Shown in pieces: positions 57,010-64,000 of a DNA stretch of 64,000 bases. The position numbers were made by a program, and so were the translations under genes. The DNA comes from Vagococcus acidifermentans. Lineage in GTDB: Bacteria > Bacillota > Bacilli > Lactobacillales > Vagococcaceae. The stretch is taken from NCBI RefSeq assembly GCF_003987655.1, contig NZ_NGKC01000009.1:62001-126000 (forward strand), written 5' to 3'. The notes under the pieces are model-generated. The model made no database searches. It worked only from the letters and a program-made list of their open reading frames with translations, and was not told the origin of the DNA. The first letter of the stretch is position 1, and every line of letters starts with the position of its first letter.

Positions 57010-57258
57010 TTATACCCTGACGTAGGTGCGATTATTCGCTATGCGGTAAATTTCTGCATAGGACACGCCGGCTTGGGTCAGCCCTTCCTGAATGCGGACC
57101 GTCTCTGCCAATGGGAACTTCATGGAAAAGCCGCAACCTGCGGAAATACGCTCAGGGGTTGCCACCAGTCTGCCCGGCAAAGCTAATGCCGCCAGCACTT
57201 TTTCAGCGCCAATCGCATCGTGTGTCGAGGGAAAAGTCATTAACGCCTCTTCTGTCAT
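57010..57258 (-). CDS. DUF3343 family protein, putative Se/S carrier
   Basis: The protein has 82 residues. The DUF3343 pattern is visible: a beta-alpha start with TFPSTHDAIGAEKVL and a conserved cysteine in SAGCGFSMKF (about residue 42). The family is proposed to bind or deliver selenium or sulfur and is found beside selD in selenium clusters of Firmicutes, including those with selenium-dependent molybdenum hydroxylases. Here it is the last gene of selD-yedF-DUF3343, nine bases after the YedF-like gene. Confidence 0.83.
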   Translation of the reverse strand: MTEEALMTFPSTHDAIGAEKVLAALALPGRLVATPERISAGCGFSMKFPLAETVRIQEGLTQAGVSYAEIYRIANNRTYVRV

Positions 57259-57267
57259 CTGCTTTAC

Positions 57268-57615
57268 CTACGGTTTTACGACATGTGGCGCCGTACGCAG
57301 CATCTCGACGATTTTGCCCATGTTAGTTATCTCGCCGACCGCAATCTCGTCCTTGATTTGGTAGTAGTCGGCACAGGAACCGCAAATATAAATGGCAACG
57401 CCTGCTTCTGCCAACATACGCAAGTCTGCCAGACAAGAAGAGGTTTTAGTCGTCAAGAGTGCTCCGCCATGATAAAAAATCATTTTTTCTGGGTACTCGT
57501 CCTGCTGTGTCAGCACGCTGATGAAACTTTTAATTAGCGCTTGACCCAGCTCTTTTTCCCCGTGTCCCATTTCGGCACTATTGATTGCCACAATGTATGG
57601 TCTTTTTTCTGTCAC
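57268..57615 (-). CDS. YedF-like selenium metabolism protein (DsrE domain only)
   Basis: The protein has 115 residues. It aligns by eye with the C-terminal DsrE-like half of YedF, including the conserved cysteine in CGSCADYYQIKDEIAVGEITNM. The N-terminal TusA-like domain of full-length YedF (about 200 residues) is missing, and no separate TusA frame lies in the 22 bases between this gene and selD. The family is linked to selenium metabolism by gene neighbourhood, but its reaction is unknown. Confidence 0.82.
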   Translation of the reverse strand: MTEKRPYIVAINSAEMGHGEKELGQALIKSFISVLTQQDEYPEKMIFYHGGALLTTKTSSCLADLRMLAEAGVAIYICGSCADYYQIKDEIAVGEITNMGKIVEMLRTAPHVVKP

Positions 57616-57637
57616 ATTATCACCTCATGTTAATCAG

Positions 57638-58660
57638 TTACTTCACAATAATTTCCCACTCCTGCCGAGCAGTGACCGTCCCGATTCGATGTGACGGGAT
57701 AGCTAGGCTGCTCAACTCTTTCAACAGCTCTGCACCTTCCGCTTCCGGAATGGCAATCAGCAGACCGCCGGATGTTTGTGGGTCATAGATGATTTCCTCC
57801 AGCAGCGGGTTATCTGCCCTGAAGTCTACGACCGACAGCAGATACTCGCGGTTCTTCTTGCCGCCGGACGTGGTGACACCTTGCTCCAGACAAGTATAGG
57901 CAGCATCCAACACCGGAATATCGGCAGCTGTCAGTTCAGCCGACAATCTGCCGTCCAGCATTTCTGACAAGTGCCCGGCCAGTCCAAAACCGGTAACGTC
58001 TGTACAACTGCTGACAGGATATTTGCGCATCATGTCGGCAGCGTATTTGTTCAGCCACGTCATCTGTTTTTTCGCCGGCTCGAACGCCTCGGCGGAAATC
58101 TTGTCCGTCCCGTATCCTTTGGCTACCAGTCCAACACCAATCGGTTTCGTTAAAATCAGCATGTCCCCTTCTTGACACGTATTGTTTTTAAGAATCCGAT
58201 CCGGATGGACCGTCCCTGTGACCGACAGGCCGTATTTCACCCGCGGGTCATTGATGGAGTGCCCGCCGGCCAGCATCGCCCCGGACTCAATCACCTTTTC
58301 GGCACCGCCGCGCAAAATATCCTTCAGCATAGTCATATCTTCCCCGTCGGGATACGTGACGATATTCAGTGCTACCAGCGCCTCGCCGCCCATGGCGTAC
58401 ACGTCGCTCAGTGCATTGGTCGCTGCAATCAACCCGAACAAATAAGGATCATTTACCATGGAAGGGAAAAAATCCAATGTTTGTATCAAGGCGGTGTCAT
58501 CAGAAAGTTTGACCACTGCTGCATCATCTGTTTCCTCAAAACCAACCAGCAGCCGTTCATCCTTACTCTTCGGCAAATCAGATAATATATCACTCAGACT
58601 ACCCGGTCCGATTTTCGCATTTCAACCGCCGGATATGCTTAAACACATCTTTTTATCCAC
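57638..58660 (-). CDS. selD: Selenophosphate synthetase, selenoprotein with in-frame UGA
   Basis: The full protein has 340 residues from a GTG at 58660, nine bases after AAGGAGG. It makes selenophosphate from selenide and ATP. Codon 13 is TGA (58622-58624) in the context ISGG-U-NAKIGPGSLSDIL, exactly where SelD proteins have the catalytic Cys or Sec before the lysine. After it the frame runs open: DDAAV, TDFFP-like LDFFPSMVNDPY, ATNALSDVYAMGG and the GHSI and GFGLAGHL motifs are intact. A candidate SECIS hairpin begins 11 bases after the UGA. A gene finder would start it at TTG 58576 and lose the active site. Requires SelA, SelB and tRNA-Sec, not in this window. Confidence 0.9.
58594..58611 (-). 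promoter_or_regulatory. Candidate bacterial SECIS element in selD
   Basis: UCGGAC (58611-58606) pairs with GUCUGA (58599-58594) in a 6-bp stem with one G-U, closing the six-base loop CGGGUA, which carries the G-U expected for SelB binding. The loop lies 17-22 nt downstream of the UGA, within the range of known bacterial SECIS elements. Confidence 0.72.
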
Positions 58661-58685
58661 ACGCTTCACCCTCCTTCTACTTACT

Positions 58686-58713
58686 ATTATAACAGTGGAA
58701 ACTTGAGAAACAA
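58686..58713 (-). promoter_or_regulatory. Promoter of the selD operon
   Basis: TTGTTT (complement of 58708-58713), a 16-base spacer and TATAAT (complement of 58686-58691) place the start a few bases upstream of the ribosome binding site. Confidence 0.55.
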
Positions 58714-58791
58714 CCATTAAATACCGCTCTTTGCCAAAGTCGTTTCACAGATGCTGAAAGGCTGTTTCAACATAAAATCACCCATTTTTTT

Positions 58792-58820
58792 TTGACAGAC
58801 TCTGCAAGAAAAAGTAATAT
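58792..58820 (+). promoter_or_regulatory. Promoter of coaB-coaC-ECF S component
   Basis: TTGACA (58792-58797), a 17-base spacer and TAATAT (58815-58820), 46 bases before the coaB start. Confidence 0.7.
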
Positions 58821-58865
58821 ATGGATAAGAACTGCTAATTTATAGAAAAGTCAGGTGAATCGTCA

Positions 58866-59648
58866 ATGCATATTTTAATCACCGCTGGCGGTACAGCGGA
58901 AAAAATTGATAATGTCCGGACCATTATCAATCAGGCAACTGGTCGCCTCGGCAAAGAAATTGCGGCTGCCTTCTCTTCAGCGCCTGACTGCCGCATCACG
59001 TATATTCACGGTCCACAGGCAGATTTACCCGAAAAACATTCCAACATCTCTTTTTTCCCGGTCGGCTCTGTGCAGGAACTGCTGCACGAAATGACCAGAC
59101 AATTGGCAAGTCAGCCGTTTGATGCGGTCATTCACAGTATGGCAGTCAGTGACTATCAAATGGATTTTGCGATTGACGGGGATGCTTTTGCGAACAAACT
59201 GGCAGAAGAACTCGTGCGTCGGCCGCAAGACATATCCGAAACCGAACTGGCAGAAGACATTCGGCAGCTGCTGCGGACGCATGCCTTCGTTCCTGAAAAA
59301 CAAGCCAAAAAACTCAGCTCCGACTCCAGACAGCTGATTCTCTTTTTAGGCCGGGCACCGAAAGTCATTTCCATTATCAAGACCGTACAGCCGGAAACCA
59401 TTCTCGTCGGCTTCAAGCTTTTGGTCGACGTCTCTGAAGATGTCCTGACTGACGCTGCTTTGAAAAGTATCAAAACAAACAATGCCGACTTCATTTTGGC
59501 AAACGATTTGACAAAAATCACTGGCGAAACGCATCAAGCTTTCCTGATTGACAGCGGCGCAAATAAACGGTATTTTTCAACTAAACAGGAAATAGCCGCC
59601 GGCATCCGGCAGGCTGTGATTTCCAAGCTAGAGGAGCGATCTGAATGA
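58866..59648 (+). CDS. coaB: Phosphopantothenate--cysteine ligase (CoaB)
   Basis: The protein has 260 residues, the stand-alone CoaB of streptococci and enterococci rather than the fused CoaBC. ILITAGGTAEKIDNVRTIIN is the nucleotide-binding start, and ATGRLGKEIA and FKLLVDV follow the family pattern. It joins cysteine to 4'-phosphopantothenate in CoA synthesis. Its stop overlaps the coaC start by four bases (ATGA), indicating coupled translation. Confidence 0.9.
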   Translation: MHILITAGGTAEKIDNVRTIINQATGRLGKEIAAAFSSAPDCRITYIHGPQADLPEKHSNISFFPVGSVQELLHEMTRQLASQPFDAVIHSMAVSDYQMDFAIDGDAFANKLAEELVRRPQDISETELAEDIRQLLRTHAFVPEKQAKKLSSDSRQLILFLGRAPKVISIIKTVQPETILVGFKLLVDVSEDVLTDAALKSIKTNNADFILANDLTKITGETHQAFLIDSGANKRYFSTKQEIAAGIRQAVISKLEERSE

Positions 59649-60184
59649 AAACTGTTTTACTTGGCGTATCCGCCAGCATTTCAGCATATAAAGCGGCCGA
59701 TATCGTCAATCAGCTGAAAAAAAGAGGGGTCAATGTTGAAGTCATCATGACCCGTCACAGCACAGAATTTATTACACCGCTGACACTGCAGACACTTGCA
59801 AAGACAAAAATCCATACGGATGTCATGGAAGAGCACATCCCGTCGGAAATCAATCACATTGATTTGGTCAAACGTGCGGATATCTTTGTGATTGCGCCGG
59901 CATCTGCCAACATCATCGGCAAGATTGCCAACGGGATTGCCGATGACATGCTGTCTACCACAGCGTTATCGGTGCATGATATGCCGAAGCTGATAGCGCC
60001 GGCTATGAACACCTACATGTATGCCAACCCGGCCATGCAGGATAATCTGGAAAAACTGGCACGCTACGGCTACCAGCTGATTGAACCGCGGGAAAGCCTG
60101 CTGGCTTGCGGAGATTTCGGCAAAGGGGCACTCGCTGATGTCGATACTGTCGTGTCGATTATCATGGACACTCTCAATCAATAA
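59645..60184 (+). CDS. coaC: Phosphopantothenoylcysteine decarboxylase (CoaC)
   Basis: The protein has 179 residues, an FMN-dependent flavoprotein. GVSASISAYKAADI is the flavin-binding start, the catalytic histidine is in INHIDLVKRAD, and PAMNTYMYANPA is the PXMNXXMW-type motif; a conserved cysteine is in LLACGDFGKG. It decarboxylates 4'-phosphopantothenoylcysteine. Second gene of the operon, overlapping coaB by four bases. Confidence 0.92.
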   Translation: MKTVLLGVSASISAYKAADIVNQLKKRGVNVEVIMTRHSTEFITPLTLQTLAKTKIHTDVMEEHIPSEINHIDLVKRADIFVIAPASANIIGKIANGIADDMLSTTALSVHDMPKLIAPAMNTYMYANPAMQDNLEKLARYGYQLIEPRESLLACGDFGKGALADVDTVVSIIMDTLNQ

Positions 60185-60199
60185 AAAAGGGGCGGTTGT

Positions 60200-60826
60200 T
60201 TGAAAACGAAAAAATTAACATTGACAGCAATCTTTTTAGCCATCATTTTCTTGTTTGCACTGACACCAGTCGGCTTTATCAACCTCGTGTTTATTAAAGC
60301 GACGATTGTTCATGTACCTGTCATCATCGGTTCCATCGTTCTGGGACCCAAAATCGGTGCACTGCTCGGCGCAGCGTTCGGCGGAATCAGTATCTTTATC
60401 AATACAACGACTCCGTCACTTTTATCTTTCGCTTTCTCGCCGTTCATTCCTGTTTTAGGCACGACACACGGCAGTCCCTGGGCCGTTGTCATCGCACTGG
60501 TCCCCCGGATATTAACCGGCATCCTGCCCTTTTTTATCTACCGCGGAGTGATGGCATTTTTCAAACAAAATCCCAAACGTCAGGCTCCCGCATTGTTTGC
60601 TGCAGGGATCGGCGGTTCGGCTGTCAACACATTGCTGGTCATGAATCTGATTTATTTTCTCTTCAAGGATGCCTATGCACAGGCCAGAGGAATTCCGATT
60701 GGAGAAAGTGTCTACAAAGCTGTATTGACCGTTATCTTTGTGAACGGCGTGCCGGAAGCCTTAGTCGCCGGTATTGCTGCTGCGGCTGTCGGCACCGTGC
60801 TGCTGAAACTGGTTAAAACAACCTGA
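60200..60826 (+). CDS. ECF transporter S component, probably for pantothenate
   Basis: The protein has 208 residues with a TTG start after GGGGCGG and six hydrophobic segments typical of ECF substrate-binding S components. LTLTAIFLAIIFLFALTPVGFI matches the family N-terminus in two parts. The gene follows coaB-coaC by 15 bases, and the group in which a PanT-like S component accompanies CoA genes is known in Lactobacillales. Pantothenate is therefore the likely ligand; riboflavin or another vitamin cannot be excluded. The energising EcfAA'T module must be elsewhere. Confidence 0.83.
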   Translation: MKTKKLTLTAIFLAIIFLFALTPVGFINLVFIKATIVHVPVIIGSIVLGPKIGALLGAAFGGISIFINTTTPSLLSFAFSPFIPVLGTTHGSPWAVVIALVPRILTGILPFFIYRGVMAFFKQNPKRQAPALFAAGIGGSAVNTLLVMNLIYFLFKDAYAQARGIPIGESVYKAVLTVIFVNGVPEALVAGIAAAAVGTVLLKLVKTT

Positions 60827-60916
60827 CGGGTCAAAATAATCAGTCTCTAGCATGACGTTTTCTCGGAAGGCATGTGCTATGATAATGATACAATCAATTG
60901 AAAAGGAAGATTTGCC

Positions 60917-61102
60917 ATGAGACAATCCACTTGGTCCAATATATTTGCCATTATCGGCTTAATCGTTATCGGGTCGCTTTTATTCAGCCTCGTCAGCGGT
61001 CTCTTGATGTTCGCCTTGAAAATTTTGATTCCAGTCGCGCTGGTGGTTTGGCTGGTCCGCTATATTTCAGGCAGTCACAACCGCAATAACTATTACCGAT
61101 GA
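60917..61102 (+). CDS. Small membrane protein
   Basis: The protein has 61 residues with two hydrophobic segments (about 8-30 and 32-50) and a polar tail, SGSHNRNNYYR. AAGGAAG precedes the ATG and a strong terminator follows at once, so it is a real small gene. The family and function are unknown to me. Confidence 0.7.
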   Translation: MRQSTWSNIFAIIGLIVIGSLLFSLVSGLLMFALKILIPVALVVWLVRYISGSHNRNNYYR

Positions 61103-61143
61103 TAAAAAAGCTGACAAGCATATTCGCTTGTCAGCTTTTTATT
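61103..61143. terminator. Bidirectional terminator between the small membrane protein and ZIP genes
   Basis: AAAAAGCTGACAAGC and GCTTGTCAGCTTTTT pair perfectly around ATATTC. Serves both convergent genes. Confidence 0.85.
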
Positions 61144-61963
61144 ATCCTAAAGCCACATCCAATATCATCATCACAATAAAACCGGTCATCGTACCGAAGA
61201 CCGCATAATGATTTTTACTGCTGGTCGTCTGTTGCGCTTCAGGAATCAATTCTTCAATCACGACATAAATCATTGCGCCGGCAGCAAACGCCAGTGCATA
61301 CGGCAGAATGACTGTTACCTTTGTCACCAGCAGCGCCCCTAAAACGCCGGCGATCGGCTCCACAAGACCTGAAGCCTGGCCATAGAGAAAAGCCTTCGTC
61401 CGGCTCATGCCTTCCTGCCTCAGCGGGATGGACACAGCCGCACCTTCCGGGAAATTTTGAATACCGATACCGATGGCGACCGACAGTGCCCCCATGACAG
61501 CCGCTGTCGGATTGACCGCAGATGCCGCTGCCCCGAAGGCAACTCCCACAGCCAGACCTTCCGGAATGTTATGCAGCGTAATGGAGAAGACCAAAAGAAT
61601 CGTCCGCCTCAAATGGGTCGGCAGCCCTTCCTGCTCCTTGTTCGGTCCGAAGTGGACGTGCGGCAGCAAATGGTCTGCGATATAAAGAAAAATACCGCCC
61701 AGTGCAAACCCGATACTGACGACCAGCCATGACGGCAAACCGTTGTTTTCTTCCGCCTGCTCGATAGCCGGCTGCAGCAGCGACCAAAAACTCGCGGCAA
61801 TCATCACGCCCGATGCAAATCCCAACATTAAATTCAAAATATCTTTCTTGATTGTTTTAAATAAGAACACCAGCCCTGCACCCAAAGCTGTCATACCGTA
61901 TGTAAATGCCGTACCGACCAGTGCCTGCTGCCAGGCAGCCAGTGTCATCAACCAATCTATCAC
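61142..61963 (-). CDS. ZIP family metal transporter (GufA-like)
   Basis: The protein has about 273 residues with eight hydrophobic segments. The metal-binding motifs HNIPEGLAVG and QNFPEGAAVS in the fourth and fifth segments are diagnostic of ZIP importers, and HLLPHVHF forms a histidine-containing loop. It probably imports zinc or another divalent ion. The start is uncertain: GTG at 61963 is eight bases after AGAGG, while ATG codons at 61969 and 61987 have poor spacing or no site. Confidence 0.87.
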   Translation of the reverse strand: MIDWLMTLAAWQQALVGTAFTYGMTALGAGLVFLFKTIKKDILNLMLGFASGVMIAASFWSLLQPAIEQAEENNGLPSWLVVSIGFALGGIFLYIADHLLPHVHFGPNKEQEGLPTHLRRTILLVFSITLHNIPEGLAVGVAFGAAASAVNPTAAVMGALSVAIGIGIQNFPEGAAVSIPLRQEGMSRTKAFLYGQASGLVEPIAGVLGALLVTKVTVILPYALAFAAGAMIYVVIEELIPEAQQTTSSKNHYAVFGTMTGFIVMMILDVALG

Positions 61964-62062
61964 ACACATCGCCTCTTTCCAATCCATACTGCGGTACTTT
62001 ACCGGTTAGTTCATTTAGCAATATAGTACAGTTTATTCAGAAAGTCAAAAATACCTGACTGG

Positions 62063-62536
62063 TTATACGTCTTTGGGGACAATTTGCTGTTTCAGCACAA
62101 CCTTGTCACGCAGTCTCAACCCGTTTTCCACAATCGGTTCATCATAGTTCTCCAAAAAGAAATCCCTTTCAATTCCCGCAAAACGAAAGCCCATCTTCTG
62201 ATACAGGTACAGCTGACCGATACTGGTCGTGCCGGTACAAATCTCAATATATTTGTACGAGTTGTTCTGTGCATATTCCAGAGCGTACCGCAACAGCGTC
62301 TGGCCGATGCCCTGTCTCCGCTTGTCTGCTGCCACTGCGATGTTCATGATTTCAATCGTACGCGGTCTGGTCGGCAGCAGGACCATCACACCGACCAGCT
62401 CTTCGTCATCAATCGCCTCGAATGCCATCCCCCTTGCCATATACTCTGCGACCAGTTCTTTCGACGGGTCCGCATCAAGCAGCAGCTCAAAGTGCCCTTC
62501 CGTCGCATCCGTAAATTTTCGCATAATAATTGACAT
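62063..62536 (-). CDS. GNAT family N-acetyltransferase
   Basis: The protein has 157 residues. The acetyl-CoA loop is AADKRRQGIGQTLLRYAL (R-x-x-G-I-G) and the C-terminal LYLYQKMGFRFAG is typical. The substrate is unknown. AAGGAGGG eight bases before the ATG supports the start. It is a single gene. Confidence 0.87.
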   Translation of the reverse strand: MSIIMRKFTDATEGHFELLLDADPSKELVAEYMARGMAFEAIDDEELVGVMVLLPTRPRTIEIMNIAVAADKRRQGIGQTLLRYALEYAQNNSYKYIEICTGTTSIGQLYLYQKMGFRFAGIERDFFLENYDEPIVENGLRLRDKVVLKQQIVPKDV

Positions 62537-62742
62537 CTTTATCCCTCCTTCATTCCGTCAGACACCAGCTCCGTTCAATTGACGCGCCGGTTCTTCCTAC
62601 TCATATTATACCCGATTCTCCGGGTGCAAGTTATCTTTTCCGCCGCTTTTAGCAGTCCGGGGCAAGCCGGCTATTGTTTTGCCGGATAAAACGTGCTATC
62701 ATCCTCACATATGACGTCACGAAACAGCAAAGGAGCAAACAG

Positions 62743-63231
62743 ATGACACAGACAAATCAACATAGACGGCTGCTGAAACGCTGCATCGCCTTGTCAAAGT
62801 CGGCCCGTGCCAACGGCAACACACCTTTTGGCGCACTGTTAGCCGATGCCGACGGCAATATTCTGCTGGAGCAGGAGAACGTGGAGCTGACCGAAAAAAG
62901 ATGCACCGGACATGCTGAAACAGCACTGGCTGAACGTGCCTCCCACCGCTATGCTAAAACCTTTTTGCAGGACTGCACACTTTACACGACTGCCGAACCG
63001 TGCGCCATGTGTTCAGGTGCCATTTACTGGGCTAACATCGGGCACGTGGTGTATGCGATGGACGAGCGCAGTCTTTTAGCCTTGACTGGCAGCCATGACC
63101 TCAATCCGACACTTGATTTGCCTTGCCGGGAAGTCTTTGCCAAAGGACAAAAAAACATCACCGTCACCGGGCCTTTCCCCGAACTGATGGATGAAGCTGC
63201 GGCTGTACACGCCGGCTTTTGGGATAATTAA
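62743..63231 (+). CDS. Nucleoside/guanine deaminase family protein (CDA fold)
   Basis: The protein has 162 residues. The zinc-binding motifs HAETALAE (about 65-72) and EPCAMCSGAIYW (about 88-99) are intact. The family includes guanine deaminase, cytosine deaminase and TadA; the C-terminal FWDN-type end and lack of TadA tRNA-binding residues favour a free base or nucleoside deaminase. I chose the ATG at 62743 with AAAGGAG upstream. A GCCGGCAG/CTGCCGGC hairpin follows at 63236-63256. Confidence 0.83.
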   Translation: MTQTNQHRRLLKRCIALSKSARANGNTPFGALLADADGNILLEQENVELTEKRCTGHAETALAERASHRYAKTFLQDCTLYTTAEPCAMCSGAIYWANIGHVVYAMDERSLLALTGSHDLNPTLDLPCREVFAKGQKNITVTGPFPELMDEAAAVHAGFWDN

Positions 63232-63235
63232 CCGC

Positions 63236-63256
63236 GCCGGCAGAAATGCTGCCGGC
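63236..63256. terminator. GC-rich hairpin between the deaminase and AlkD-like genes
   Basis: GCCGGCAG and CTGCCGGC pair perfectly around AAATG between two convergent genes. There is no clear T-tract, so termination is likely but not certain. Confidence 0.5.
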
Positions 63257-63258
63257 AA

Positions 63259-63909
63259 TTACAACAAGTATTTACTGCCCTCTTTTTGTGCTAGACGGCT
63301 CAGCGGATACTTGGCGATAAATGCCGCAACCCAGTCAGGATTGTATTTGCTGTACTGCCTCAACGCCCAGCCGATTGCTTTCTGAATGAAAAATTCCGTT
63401 GTTTCCCTGTCAAACAGGATGGCATCTGTCAGCACTGCTTTATCCAGTGTTTCTTTTTCCATCAGCTGCAGTAAAATCGCAACACGTCTCAACCAAAAAT
63501 CCGGATGCTGATGGAAAAGCGCAAAGACTTTGGCTTTGTCCTCCGGATGATACCGGACATAATTCCCAAATACTTTCCGCCACGCATCCACCGAATCCCA
63601 CCATGATTTGCGTCCGACATAGCCGGCAAACAACTGAATCTCAGCCAGCGTCAGCCGCCTGGCATTGGCTGTGCAAATATCAATCGCCAAATACTGGTAC
63701 TCCCGTTCTTCCCGATTATAAAATGCCTCGACGACATCCGGTATCTCTGATAACGGCAGCTTTTTGCTCAAGGCAATGACCTCCCGCGACTGCTTCCGCC
63801 TCTCAGGCGCCGGCACGCCTAAAAAGGGAAATTGATTTTTCATATAACTGCTCATCGGCTGCGACTGACCACTGTCCCCTTTGAAAGAAAAATCTTGGTA
63901 TGCCGTCAT
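63259..63909 (-). CDS. DNA alkylation repair protein (AlkD-like)
   Basis: The protein has 216 residues of HEAT-like repeats. Residues lining the AlkD DNA groove are recognisable in KSWWDSVDAW and in HPDFWLRRVAIL and FFIQKAIGWALRQY. AlkD removes positively charged alkylated bases (3mA, 7mG) without base flipping. I chose the ATG at 63909 with GGGGCGG upstream; an earlier ATG at 63927 is only three bases from its site. Confidence 0.88.
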   Translation of the reverse strand: MTAYQDFSFKGDSGQSQPMSSYMKNQFPFLGVPAPERRKQSREVIALSKKLPLSEIPDVVEAFYNREEREYQYLAIDICTANARRLTLAEIQLFAGYVGRKSWWDSVDAWRKVFGNYVRYHPEDKAKVFALFHQHPDFWLRRVAILLQLMEKETLDKAVLTDAILFDRETTEFFIQKAIGWALRQYSKYNPDWVAAFIAKYPLSRLAQKEGSKYLL

Positions 63910-63927
63910 GATATCCGCCCCTTTCAT

Positions 63928-64000
63928 CTACCTCCAGTGTAGCAAGCTCGACCGGTCGCACGCAACAGCAAAAAAGCCCTTGTGCACTGATTTTAACGGC
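63928..64000. other. End of window, no gene resolved
   Basis: The last 70 bases hold an A-tract followed by GCCC at about 63971-63977, perhaps the start of a terminator cut by the window edge. Confidence 0.3.

Noticed and set aside
57638-58576. selD starting at TTG 58576 as an N-terminally short protein
   Set aside because: It would lack the catalytic residue and glycine-rich start, while the in-frame upstream sequence matches SelD across the TGA.
58621-58660. selD as a pseudogene with a nonsense mutation
   Set aside because: The stop is exactly at the Cys/Sec position, is TGA rather than TAA/TAG, and is followed by a SECIS-like hairpin; the rest of the frame is intact.

Overview
The window reads as a chromosomal segment of a low-to-moderate-GC Firmicute, most likely of the order Lactobacillales. 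The pointers are a Bacillus-type yabB/yazA pair, a T-box histidyl/aspartyl-tRNA synthetase operon, separate coaB and coaC genes with an ECF S-component, DUF3013 next to prmA, an Mga-type regulator, tagatose-pathway genes and an LPXTG-anchored surface protein. Base composition is fairly high for the order, with AT-richer patches at about 20.4-23.8 kb and 35.2-37.6 kb. I do not name a genus. No rRNA, tRNA, CRISPR array, phage or intact insertion sequence was recognised.

Layout. 0-3.9 kb: a C39-like peptidase, an acyltransferase, TrmN6-type methyltransferase plus GIY-YIG protein, and RtcB. 3.9-10.4 kb: an ilvDBNCA operon on the minus strand behind a 5' leader that encodes an 18-residue peptide with Leu, Val and Ile codons in a run, followed by a terminator; this is a classical translation-coupled attenuator. 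10.5-14.9 kb: hisS-aspS-yitT behind a T-box with a CAC (His) specifier. 14.9-20.4 kb: an SH3b/amidase_3 cell-wall hydrolase, then a sulfur cluster (cystine symporter, CoA-disulfide reductase family flavoprotein, trans-sulfuration PLP enzyme). 20.4-23.8 kb: an AT-rich regulator/membrane/ABC cassette. 23.8-30.5 kb: dtd-rel, rsmE-prmA-DUF3013, rarA and a 6S RNA. 30.5-37.6 kb: UspA, an RpiR regulator converging on a GH4 glycosidase, a YdcF-like protein, an acetyltransferase, an acyltransferase and a membrane-anchored XRE regulator. 37.6-44.5 kb: an LPXTG metallophosphoesterase, a fructose-6-phosphate aldolase-like enzyme, an alanine symporter and a metal P-type ATPase with an operator-like palindrome. 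44.6-56.9 kb: a five-gene AraC/Gfo-Idh-MocA/sugar-isomerase-like operon, an agaS-lacD-lacC operon, a GH1 6-phospho-beta-glucosidase and an Mga-type regulator. 57.0-58.7 kb: a selenium operon. 58.9-64 kb: coaB-coaC-ECF S component, a ZIP transporter, acetyltransferase, deaminase and AlkD-like protein.

The most notable object is the selenium operon. The selD reading frame carries an in-frame TGA at the catalytic selenocysteine/cysteine position, followed at the right distance by a small hairpin that fits a bacterial SECIS. It is followed by a DsrE-only YedF-like gene and a DUF3343 gene. The organism would need selA, selB and a tRNA-Sec elsewhere. Other regulatory RNAs that stand out are the ilv leader peptide, the His T-box, the 6S RNA after rarA, and a terminator-like hairpin between the promoter and the ribosome binding site of rel.
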